Shown: one piece after another, positions 10,491 to 21,688 of the stretch
Position numbering within the stretch: position 1 is the first letter of the stretch
Layout of the letters: each line of letters starts with the position of its first letter
Position numbers and translations under genes: made by a program
Notes under the pieces: model-generated
The model's input: the letters and a program-made list of their open reading frames with translations, nothing else
What the model was told of the DNA's origin: nothing
Databases searched by the model: none
Origin: Blepharisma japonicum
Lineage: Eukaryota > Ciliophora > Heterotrichea > Heterotrichida > Blepharismidae
Assembly (NCBI GenBank): GCA_949751835.1
Contig: CATKHK010000188.1
Span: 1-22,605, forward strand
Reading direction: 5' to 3'
Length of the DNA stretch: 22,605 nucleotides

Positions 10491-13400
10491 TTACATCAAT
10501 CTAATGCTTGAATTATAAGATCGATCCCCAAAATAATGCTTGTTAACCTCAATTGAGCAATTTGACTCCTTAAGCTCTTTTTTAATTTTATTGATTTCAT
10601 TAGCAGGAACATGGCTCCCCATAGAAAATTTGAAAAAAATTGCAATATTCGTTGATTTTTCAGTTAATAATAAGCTAGGAATTTTTTTGTTTTGAATTAT
10701 ATAGCCAGCTATAATTAAAATTATCCATACTGAGCATTGGAGGATAGGTCACAATATTGGAGATTCAAACCTAATAAGCCAATAAAGAGATGATATAATA
10801 AAGCTACATATAATTCCCGAATAAGAAATAATTAGCCAAAGATTCATTCTGTCATAGTTATATGGGTTTTGCTTGAAACTTACAATAATCAAAATAAGAA
10901 AAAATCCAGTACAGCAAAGCCCATGCAAGGACTCATCATAAACCATAATAGTTTTTTTCATAACAACTATAACAATCCTAAAAACAGTTTTTTCAATAAT
11001 AAATATTGGTTTTGTTTTAATATTGATATGATCATTAATAAATTCATAATACACTCTAAAATATATAGCTAGAGGAATATAAGTCACTAGTGAAACTATT
11101 GAGAGAGTTGCTCATAAAATATATTTACTGTTCCAGCAATATGTGTTGCAGTCATTCTTTATAAAAGAATCTGTAAGATTTGAGCCAACTCCTTTATCAC
11201 ATTGAAAAATACTTAAAAGTACTGAAACCATGGGTAAAAATATTATATCTCCAATTATCGGTAGCAAAAGTATCGCAAGTTCTCTTGTGTAATCAAGGAA
11301 TTTAATTTTCTTAGAAACTAATAATCAAGCTGAAAAAATTCAATAGCAAGAAATAATCATGGTAGAGTACAAGTAAATTCAGTATATATTACCTGTCGTA
11401 TCGGAATCAAAATGAATAATTGAATAGCTGCATAAGAAGTATAGCCAAGGAAATAATTCAGTTATATTTGGGCCTTGAGATAAAATTTGTAAAACATCTA
11501 TAACCAAAATTGCTATTAATATATAATCTTCGAAATGCACACGGACTGGATTTAACAATTTTTCTATTTTTATACTTTGTCAGAATTTTTTTCATATATA
11601 AACTGATTCAATAATTGTAACGAAAATCAGCGATATAGAAATTCCATATAAAATCCCAGCACCTTTATCAGAGCGGTAAATCTTTCGAGCAGGAAACGGG
11701 CAACCATTTTCATAAATTATTAAATCAGTAGGCACATTTGTTGAGTTGTCATATCATATAATGCCTGAATAGAATTGTATTAACTGGGCACTGCTGGCAT
11801 CATATAATCCTACAAGATTCTCATATAGCAATTGAGCATTCTCATCTCATCTTAAATTGTAAATCCCAAATGTAGGCAAACTTCTATGGTTACCCCCTGG
11901 CTCAATTGATACAGTTCCGGAGCATCCTACGAATTTTTGTTTTCTCATATTTGAATTAATTATTCAATTGTCTTTGACATTTTGGCCTTGTTGGATAGTA
12001 AATTTTATTCCATTTAGTAATAGCATTGCAGCATCAAATACTAAGCAACGAAAATCAGTTCCCAATTTATATTCTTTTACGAACCCATTTTCCAGCATTT
12101 TGCCATACTCTCCAATCCACTCAGCTTGAGCAATAATAACTGTTCCATACAACAGCTCAATTAGTTTTCTTCTTTGTATAAAGTCTGTCTCTCATATAAG
12201 CGAATACGCAACCCTTGCATTCGATAAAAATAATACATCTCCCATTCTCAATCCAGTATCATAAAAGCTTTGCACAACATGAAACCAGTAAGGAGGAGTT
12301 AAAAAAATCACAATAAGCCTACCCTTTAGACTTATTATTCTCTCAAACCAGTTCTTTCATTCTGAATATTTATCTAAAGTATAATAAGTGTCTATTAGCC
12401 TTAGATCAGGTCCATTTAAAATATTCATATCAAATCGTTCCACTTTTTCAATAAAATACTCATAAGTATTTGCATTGGCTTCATCATGAATAACTACAAA
12501 ATTTTTCCAACCAAAAATTACAGCAAGGTTGAGAATTACTTCAGTATTGTATTTTTCATCTTTTATTATCGTCATGAATTCAGGAAAAGCTGTTTGATTT
12601 TTAAGAATGCTTGAAGCAGAATATCCAGAGACATTAGGGATTGAGCAATTTAAATATCTTAATGTATAAATATAAGCAATGCTCATATATCAATAAGGAG
12701 ATGTTAAAAATCCTACACCAGGAGTGGTAAGGAGCTTAGAAAAGCAGGAAAGCCCATAGGCGGAATCATACACTTCTGCTCCGCAGTCGGTAGGGATGGC
12801 TACTACTTCAAACCCTTCTAATTCATGAGTACTTTTTCAATAACTTAAAGCATAAAAGCCTCCATTGGCAAGATTTGTTACAATAATGTCTGGAGAGGAG
12901 CCTGGATTGGTGGTTCCATTGGCTATTCATACATTAATCTCAGTAATTGGTGAGTTTGGGATTATTGAAGAATTTCCTGGATAAATTACAGTGTTAAATA
13001 TAGCCAAATTTCCATTTAAAATATTTCCTACTATATTTTTGTTGTAATTTTCTGAATTTATTATAGTAAAATTTGATATGGGATGATGATTGATTGCATT
13101 TTTATTTAGAAATTCCAGTAATGCCGAAGGATCGGAAGATAGAGGAAAACTCAATATCAAATTTAAAAATTTTATGAAGGCAAGACCTTCATAGCTTAAA
13201 TAGCTATCAGCAGCTTCTAGGCCAGATTCTGAATAACCAATAATTCCGTTTCAATGCAAGCCTCAAATCCCTTCACTCCCGATAATTATTCCAGTCCCAA
13301 GATTCAAAAAATTGTGGTTTTCCAAGCTTTGTATTAGTAATTTGGTACTTTCTCCTTGATTTAAAATTACAATATTTTTTATCCCACTGGGTTGGATTAC

Positions 13401-13919
13401 TTTTCCAATGAATAAATCAGCTGATTTTTCATTGTTGCTATTTGAGAAATAATATCAATAGCAATTTTTATCAGCAAAATAACTATTGTTTTCATTGTTG
13501 ATTTCATCTGAGATTAAAATGAATGTTTCTCAATTTAAATAGGTAATGAGGCTATATAACGCTTCAAGCTTATTTTCTCATGAATTATGAATAAAAAACT
13601 CCCTTTTTGAATATTCAGCTGGCGAGTTATCGAAATAAGCGATTATGGAATTTTTTTTTTCTGCTGATTCTTTAATTATCTCTGACAAAGAGTAACTAAA
13701 AGTAAGATCAAAAATTATATCAGCTAAAAACTTTTGAATATCCTTAGAGTTCTCAACGTAAACCAAATTAAACTCGATTTGGCCAGAGAACCTTTGTTGT
13801 AGTATAGAGTTTAAATTTGAAATAAAATCTAAACTTGAAAAATTGCTATAAGCTATATCAACAATTAGCTGAGATCGTGCAAGAATCATTGTGAATATTA
13901 AAATTTTTGAATAATTCAT
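10491..13919 (-). CDS. Double Venus-flytrap multi-pass receptor-like protein (gene B)
   Basis: One frame of 1142 residues, read with UGA=Trp, ends in TAA 10491-10493. The ATG at 13917-13919 was preferred over in-frame ATGs at 13961 and 13997 because it matches the start of gene D and gives a compact signal peptide (MNYSKILIFTMILARSQLIV). Residues ~20-310 are a first flytrap-like domain (ITYLNWETFILISDE, NIVILNQGE). A glycosylatable linker YPGNSSIIPNSPITE leads to a second domain (~331-700) with FPEFMTII, VIFGWKNFVVIHDE (Trp471), AEWIGEYG and RKQKFVGCSGTVSIEPGGN, a classic ANF_receptor ending. Cys740 (GCPFPAR) opens the membrane part of about nine helices. FQCDKGVG and DCNTYCW lie in one external loop, and LHGLCC and PYNYDRMNLW (~1019) follow. 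The cytosolic tail holds FFKFSMGSHVPANEI. Inferred role: surface chemoreceptor, ligand and output unknown. Confidence 0.88.
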
Positions 13920-14059
13920 TGGTGACTTTGGAAAATCTGTCGTGATTCTTTGTTCTCTCATATTTAATATAAATTTTTCTAAATAAAATGTAAACATAAA
14001 GAAATAAGTATAAAATATATTACAAATTAGACTTGCTAAATCATAATATTTATTTGAAA

Positions 14060-17000
14060 TTATTCTGATACCATTATTACTTGTGATGTACTAACAACTA
14101 ATTGGGATTCAAGTATTGAAGCTTTCATTTTTTTGGAATTTTTTTTAGATTCCATTAGATCTCTTTTCATTTTATTGATTTCAGCAGCAGTTATTTTGTT
14201 TCCTAATGAAAATCTAAAAAAAATTGCAATGTCTAATGGCTTATCTGTATACAATAAGCTCGATAATCATCTGCATTGAATTGCAATGCCTATTGCTATA
14301 AATATACAGAATACTGAACTTTGAAGAGTTAATCAGAGCGTTATCGAATCAATTTTCATCAGCAAGTAACCAGTTGATACGATAAAGCTTCATAAAACAG
14401 CGGAATATGAAATAATTAGCCACAAATTCATCCTATGGTAGTTATAAGGTCTTTGCTTTAAAGTAATACCCAAAAAAATGAGAAAAAGGATAATACAGCA
14501 AAATCCATGCAAAGACTTATCATGAATTTTAATGGTTTTATTTATAGCTATGATAATAAGCTGAAAAATCGTTTTTTCTATAATAAAAAGTGGTTTTGTT
14601 TTTATACTCGTGTTTTTGTTGATATTCTCGAAATAATGCCTGAAATATATAGAAAGGGGGATATAAGCCGCTAAAGAAAAGATTGAAAGACCTCCTCAAA
14701 AAATATATTTTTTATTCCAACAATAAGTATTACAGTCTTGCCTTATAAACGAGTCAGTGATATTTGGACCTATTCCTTGGTCACATTGAAAGAAACTTAA
14801 AAGTATTGAAACCATGGGTACAAATGCTATATTTCCAATTATAGGCAACAATAGCATAGAAAAATTTTTAATACGCTCTAAAATCATTCTTAGACAATTA
14901 TTCATCCTATAAAATAATAAAAATGCTGTAAAACTCAAATGGAAAGACATTTCCATCGCCGTCATTAAATAAATTCAATATTTGCCCCCTGTAACTGTGC
15001 AATCAAAATTAGCCAATGAATAGGTAGACAATAAGGATAATCATTCATTCCATACACTTATATCTGGTCCTTGAGATATAAATTGCAAAAAATCTGTTGC
15101 TATTATTGCCATCAAAATATAATCGTCAAATTGGACTAAGGTCGGTGTTGTTAATTTTTTTACTCTTAAGTTTCTTCAATATTTTCGCCAAATAATAAAT
15201 GACTCAATTATCGAAATAAGAACCAATATGGCAGAAATTCCATATAAAATTCGAAAACCTTTTTTTGAGTGAGAAATCATTTTTGCAGGAAATGGGCAGC
15301 CATTTTCATAGCCAAAAGTATCTTTAGGCACATTTGTGGTATTGTCATATCATACTATTGCCTTATAAAATGTTAACAAGCTATCGCTGCTAAGATCATA
15401 TTTTCCTACCAAGTCCTCATACAATTTTTGAGAGTTTTCATCTCACATTATATTGTAAATCCCAATTGTAGGCAGACTTCTGTGATTAGTTCCTGGCTCA
15501 ATTGATATTGTTCCAGAGCACCCTGTGAATTTTTGTTTTCTTATATTTGTATTCATTAGTTCATAATCCTTGACATTTTGGCCATTTTGTATAGTAAATT
15601 GTATCCCGTGCAGAAGTAGCATTGCAGAATCAAATGCTAAGCAGCGAAAATCAGTACCATTGATATAGTCTTTTGTAAAGCCTTTTCTTATCATTTCTCC
15701 ATAATCTCCAACCCATTCGGCTTGGGAAATAACAACTCCTCCATACAGCAGTTCAATCAATTTCTTCTTTTGCTCTGGGTCAGTGTCTCACTCAAGTGAA
15801 TATGCAACTCTAGCATTGCTTAAATAAAAAAAGTCACCCCTCCTCAGTCCAGCATCATAGAAGCTTTCAGTGACATACATTCAATAAGGAGGTGTTAAAA
15901 ATTTAATCATAAGCCTGGGTCTTAATTTTAATATCCCTTCAAACCACCATTTCCATTTTGGATAATCATCCCTTGTATAATATGTATCAATTATTTGCAG
16001 TTCTGGAGGATTTACAATCCTCATATTGAACTTTTTTAATTGGGTAGCAAAATAATTGTAAATTGGTATACCTGCATAATCATAAATAACTATAAAATCT
16101 TTTCAGCCAAAAATTAATGCGAGATTTATTATGGCTTGGGTATTGAAGGCTTCGTTTTTTATAACAGTCATAAACTCTGGAAAAAGTTTATAATTTTCTG
16201 CAATATTTGAAGAAGAATATGGAGAAATGTGTGGCATTGAACAGTTTAAAGATCTCAATGTATAAATATAGCCAATAGCTAGTCATGAGTAAAGAGATGT
16301 TAAAAAGCCGACACCAGGAGTTTTAATTAATTTAGAGAAGCAAGAATGGGCATAATCCGCATCGTATATTGTTACCCCGCAATCTGTGCTAGTGACTGTT
16401 ATATCAAAGCCATCTAATGCATGAATGCTTTTTCAATATTTTAAAGCATAAAGTTCTACATAAGTCATAGTTGTTGCAAGTATCTCAGGATAAGTGCCTG
16501 GATTTGTGGTTCCATTAGCAATTCATATATTTATATCTGTTGTAGGGGAGTTTGGAATTAATGAGGAGTTCCCAGGAAAAGTCAAAGAATCTAAAAGAGC
16601 TAAATGTCCATTGTAAATATTTCCTACAATTAGATTTTCAGTATTTTTGACATTTAATAGTGAAAAATTAGAAATTGGATGATGGTCAACTGTATTTTTA
16701 TTTAGAAACGCAAGCAAGCCTAAAGGATCTGATGCTGAAGGGCATTCAAGAACTAGATTTAAAAATTTTATAAGTGCCAAACCTTCAAAGCTGTAATAGC
16801 TATCAGCATTTTCTAACTCTGATTCTGCATAAGAAATGACTCCATTTCCATATAAGTTTCATGATCCTTCATTTCCTACAATAACTCCAGTCCCATGAGT
16901 GATCAAGCCTTGCAAATGCAAACTTTTCAAAAGTAAATATGTGCTTTCTCCTTGATTTAAAATAATTATATTTCTTATCCCAGTGGGCTGAATTCGTTTT

Positions 17001-17521
17001 CCTATAAACAAATCCGCTGAATTCTTATTGCTGTCATTAGCGAAACAAAATCATTTGAAATGCTTTCCTGAGAAATAATAATTATCTTGATTATCAATTC
17101 GATCAGAAATCACAATAAAAGTTGTTCAGTTTAAGTATGAAATAATGCTTGACAAAGCTTCAATTTGGCTTTTCCATGGATTATGAGTAAAAAATTGCCA
17201 ATTAGAATATCAATTAATTGGCTCAGTAATTTCAACTATTATTATATGCTTTTCTTCAGCCAGTTCTATTATTGACTTTGATAATGATGCACTAAAAGTT
17301 ATGTCAAAAATTATATTTGGACTATCTTCAAGATTTTCAATATCCCAAATGTTTTCAATGAAGACTAAATTAAATGAAAATTGATCTTGAAAATTTTGTT
17401 TTAGTAAAGCTGTCAAATTTGGAGTCAGATGTGAATCTGTAAAAGAGCTGAAAATTATATCAACAATTAACTGAGATATTGTAAGAATTAATGAGCAAAA
17501 TGTAATTCATAGAGCCCACAT
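14060..17521 (-). CDS. Double Venus-flytrap multi-pass receptor-like protein (gene D)
   Basis: One frame of 1153 residues with UGA=Trp ends in TAA 14060-14062. The start is well fixed: the ATG at 17519-17521 lies one codon after an in-frame TAA and opens a signal peptide (MWALWITFCSLILTISQLIV). It has the same domain order as gene B: first flytrap domain to ~310, linker FPGNSSLIPNSPTTD, second domain from ~333 with FPEFMTVI, IFGWKDFIVIYD, AEWVGDYG and RKQKFTGCSGTISIEPG, Cys742 in GCPFPAK, then about nine helices. One loop carries FQCDQGIGPN and DCNTYCW; LHGFCC and PYNYHRMNLW follow. The tail is long and basic (ITAAEINKMKRDL, then a Lys/Ser-rich stretch) and ends IMVSE. Its 3' end is only 140 bases from the start of gene B, so the promoter of B must be very short or overlap the 3' region of D. 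Confidence 0.88.
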
Positions 17522-17864
17522 TGATTAAATAACTATTGACATTATATTTATTTTTTTGTATTTCTCCAATATTGCATAAATTATTTCGAAAAATTTCTTA
17601 AAATAAAAAGAAGGAATATTATTAATAGGCTAAGATGTGTTGGGAATAGATTATTTGAATGCTAAACCTAACTACTGGATACTTGCAGTGTAGCTAAACT
17701 ACAAGAAATGGCAAATACTCGAATCACATAAATTCGAATAAGTTGACTAAAATAAACTTGATAATTTCTATAAGAAATAAAAGATAATATGGCAATTGGT
17801 TGGAGATTATAAAAATATTAATTGATAAAGGAATTTTATATGAGAGAATTGAAGATTGGAATAA
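17522..17864. other. Intergenic region between genes D and E
   Basis: This stretch of 343 bases must hold the promoter of gene D and the 3' end of the gene E transcript. It is AT-rich with stops in all frames. A + strand open stretch from about 17800 overlaps the end of gene E and is its shadow; I see no independent gene, repeat or palindrome that I can support. Confidence 0.5.
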
Positions 17865-20800
17865 TTATTCCGATATCACATTATCATTAATAGTAGGGAT
17901 AATCCTAGTTGAATTTATTATTATTGATTCTTTGCTTTTATTTGAGTATCTTGAATTGTTTAAATTTTTTTTCATTCTATTTAGCTCTGCAGCTGTAATT
18001 GCACTTCCTATTTCAAATTTAAAGAAAATCGCAATATCTAGGACCTTATCGGTGTTTAATAAACTTGGGCATCATTTGCATTGAATAGCAATACCTGCTG
18101 CTATTAAAATAAACCACCCCCAAAAATGCAAAGCAATCCAAAAATTTTGAGAAGAAAAATTCGAGATTCAGTAAATACTTGATAAAATAAAGCTTCATAA
18201 AATAGCCAGATAAGAAATAATAATCCAAAGATTCATTCTATGATAATTATAAGGGCTTTGCTTAAAGCAAATTAGGGTCATTACGAGAAAAAGGATGCAG
18301 CAGCAGAATCCATGCAAAGATTGACTGTATATTTTGACAGTTTGATTCATAACGATAATAATTATTTGGCAGACTACTTTTTCTACAATAAATATTGGAT
18401 TTGTTCTAATGTTAATGTGATCATTAACAATTTCATAAAAATATCTTAGATAAATAGTTAAAGGAATATAGGCTAGCAAAGAAATTATTGCGAAAACTCC
18501 TCATAAAGTATAGGCATTATCCCAACAATGAGTTGTACAGTCATGCCTTATAAAAGAATCTGTAATTTTTGAGCCAATTCCCTGATCACATTGAAAAATG
18601 CTTAAGAGTACTGAAACCATAGGCACAAATGCTATATTTCCAATTATAGGCAGCAAAAGTAAAGAAAGATTTTTTATATGCCTCAGCATTTCACTTAATA
18701 GCTTATTTAGCCTATAAAACAATAAAAAAGCTGTAAACATCCAAAAGCAAGAAATCGTCATAGCGGTATATAAATAAGCCCAGTAAATATCACCTCTGAC
18801 TGTAGAATCAAAGTTAGTCATTGTATAAGTACACAATAAGGATAGTCATCCATATAATCCACTTATGTCAGGTCCTTGAGAGATAAATTGGAAAAAATCT
18901 ATAACCAGAACTGTCATCATGATATAATCTTCAAATTGTACATAAGAAGGTATTACTAATTTCTGTATTCTAATTTTTTTTCATAATTTATTTCATATAA
19001 AAATCGATTCAATAATTGTGATAATTATTATTCCAATGGAAATTCCATATAGCATTCCAGCCCCTTTTTTAGACCTGTAAATCATTTTAGCTGGAAATGG
19101 GCAGCCATTTTCATATGTAATTAAATCTGTCGGCACATTTGTGGTATTATCATATCATAAGATCTGACTATAAAAAGTAATTAACTGTGCACTACTTAGA
19201 TCATACAAACCTGTGAATTCTTCATAAACCTCCTGAGTAGTTTCATTTCATCTTAAGCTGAAGATCCCAAAAGTAGGTAAACTTCTCTGATTACTCCCTG
19301 GTTCAATTGATACAGTCCCTGAGCAACCTAAAAACTTTTGTTTTCTTATGTTTATATTCAAGGTTTCATAATCCTTTACATTTCCTCCATGCTTTATAGT
19401 ATATGCAATACCATTTAGAAGAAGCATTGCAGAATCAAATGCTAGGCAGCGAAATTCTAATTGGTTTCCATATTCTTTTATAAAGCCTTTTGAAAGCATT
19501 TGTCCATATTCACCAATTCACTCAGCTTGAGCAACAGCAATTGCACCATAAAAAACCTCAATGACTTTTCGTCGCTGGACTAAATCGGTTTCTCAAGGAA
19601 TTGCATACGCCATTCTTGCGTTGCATAAAATTATCATGTCACCTGTTCTAAGCCCTGCATCATAGAAGCTTTCAGCTACATGAAATCCATAAGGAGGTGT
19701 TAAAAATGAGACTAAAAGTCTAACCTTCAAATTTATTAAACTTGTAAATCAATTTTTTCATTGGGGATATTTGTCTCTGGTGTAGTATGCATCTATTTGC
19801 CTCAGATCAGGGCCATTTGCAATGATCATGTTATATTGCTTGACTTTTGATAAAAAAAAACTATAAGTCCTTAAATTGTTTTCATCATAAATCAGTACAA
19901 AATGTTTCCAACCAAAAATAACTGCAAGATCTAAAATTACCTGGGTATTGAAAGTTTCGTCTTTTATTATTGTCATGAACTCAGGAAAAAGCGTGTTATT
20001 CAGAGAAAGAGCTGAAGGACCGTAAGCCGAAATGTGGGGCATTGAAAGATTCAAAGACCTTAATGCTAAAATGTTGCCTATTGCTATAAATGGATAAAGA
20101 GATGTTAGATATCCGACACCAGGGGTTGCTAATAATTTAGAAAAACAGGAATATGCATAAGTTAAATCAAATACTGTAACCCCACAGTCAGTATGAGTTA
20201 CTGTGATTTCAAAGCCATCCAAGCTATGCATATTTTTTCAATAGCTTAAAGCATAAAATTCTCCTGCTGTTGGCTGTCTTGCCAGTAAATCAGGATCAGT
20301 TCCTGGATTTATGGTTCCATCTGCAATTCATACATTTACGTCTGTTGTAGGAGAGTTAGGAATTATTGAAGAATTCCCTGGATAAGTTAGAGACTTTGAT
20401 ATTGTTAAATTTCCATTATAAATTTTTCCTTTCATAATTTTTTCATTCTCTTCGATATTTAATAGAGTAAAGTAGGAAAATTGATGATGATCAACTGTAT
20501 TTTTGTTTAAAAATTCAAGTAATGCCAAGGAATCGAATGCTGAAGGAAAACTGAGTATTAGATTTAGAAATTTTACGAACGCTAAGCCTTCATATATAGA
20601 ATAACTATCAGCACTTTCCAACCCTGATTCTGCATAAGCAATAACACCATCTCCATACAAACCTCAAGAGCCCTTACTCCCTACAATAACTCCAGCTCCT
20701 TTAATTAGCAAGCTTTGCTGAGATATGCTATCTAGTAGCAATTTTGTACTTTCCCCAAAATTTAATATCACAATATTTTTTATCCCAGTAGCCTGAATTA

Positions 20801-21335
20801 CTTTTCCAATAAATAAATCCGAAGAGTTTCTATCATTGCTATTTGCGAAATAAAATCAATGATAATCTTTTTTTGAGAAATAATAAAAAAACTCATCATC
20901 TTCATTATAAATTTCATCAGAAATCACTATAAAAGTCGTCCAGTTTAAATAAGAAATTATGCAGGATAAAGCTTCCATTTGGTTTTCTCATGAACTATGA
21001 GTAAAAAACTCTCAATCAGAATATGTGCCAACTGATTTGCTGATACTAGCAATTATGGTCGAACTTTCAGCAGCGAATTCCTTAATTGATTCTGCTAATA
21101 AAGAACTAAAAGTAATGTCAAATATTATATCTGGACTATTCCTAAATTGCTGGTAACCTGAAATGATGTCAAGATAAGTCAAATTAAATTCAAATTGGTC
21201 TTGGAAATTTTGCTGAAGTAAAGAAGTTATATTTGAAACAAAAACGGGATTTGTGAAGGAGCTTCATGCTATATCAACAACCAGTTGACCTCTAGCAAAA
21301 ATAGCAATGATAAAAGAAAATTCTATGATGTTCAT
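17865..21335 (-). CDS. Double Venus-flytrap multi-pass receptor-like protein, telomere-proximal (gene E)
   Basis: One frame of 1156 residues, read with UGA=Trp, ends in TAA 17865-17867. The ATG at 21333-21335 aligns with the starts of B and D and gives a signal peptide (MNIIEFSFIIAIFARGQLVV); a second in-frame ATG 12 codons upstream (21371) is possible. The first flytrap domain contains ISYLNWTTFIVISDE and NIVILNFGE. The linker is YPGNSSIIPNSPTTD. The second domain starts near residue 336 and has FPEFMTII, VIFGWKHFVLIYDE, AEWIGEYG and RKQKFLGCSGTVSIEPG. Cys745 in GCPFPAK leads into about nine helices, with FQCDQGIGSK, DCTTHCW, LHGFCC and PYNYHRMNLW. The tail shares its length, basic character and ..ISE end with gene D. 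It is the last intact gene before the telomere, with its 5' end facing the chromosome end. Confidence 0.88.
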
Positions 21336-21688
21336 TGCTGATTTATTAATTATAAGAAATATTAAAATCATAACTAAAAATCATTGATTGAAATTAATCC
21401 ATAAGTATTTTATCAAAAATAGTCAATAAGTTATAAGGAATTATAATAATAAATATTAGCCTATTTGGGTGAATTTACTTAATTTCAGCTTAGATATTTA
21501 TTTAATCAAAATTTAACCTTTTTAAGAGCAGATGCCTCAATAGGAAAAAATTTCTCACAAAAAGTCCCTAAATATTAGTCTAATAAATCTAAAAATAAGT
21601 TTGATTTGAATGAAAAGAGAGTGATTAAATTAGAGCAATTATAAAATGGTTAGTTAAAAGTAATTTTTAATGATTTTGAAATATAATG
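21336..21688. other. Gene-free stretch upstream of gene E
   Basis: These AT-rich bases lie between the start of gene E and the decayed coiled-coil gene. The gene E frame stays open upstream to a TAA at about 21441-21443, leaving the alternative start at 21371. Beyond that I see no open frame, RNA gene or repeat that I can support. The gene E promoter must lie here. Confidence 0.5.

Noticed and set aside
17800-18084. 94-residue + strand ORF with hydrophobic residues
   Set aside because: Most of it is antisense to the C-terminus of gene E, which is supported by alignment with D and B. It lacks an ATG at its start.
3683-21335. Idea that the many short minus-strand ORFs are separate small genes, or that the whole array is pseudogenised
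   Set aside because: In A, B, D and E every break is UGA in one constant frame and falls at a Trp position, so these are intact genes under a UGA=Trp code. Only the two relics at 7785-10250 carry UAA/UAG stops and frame changes.
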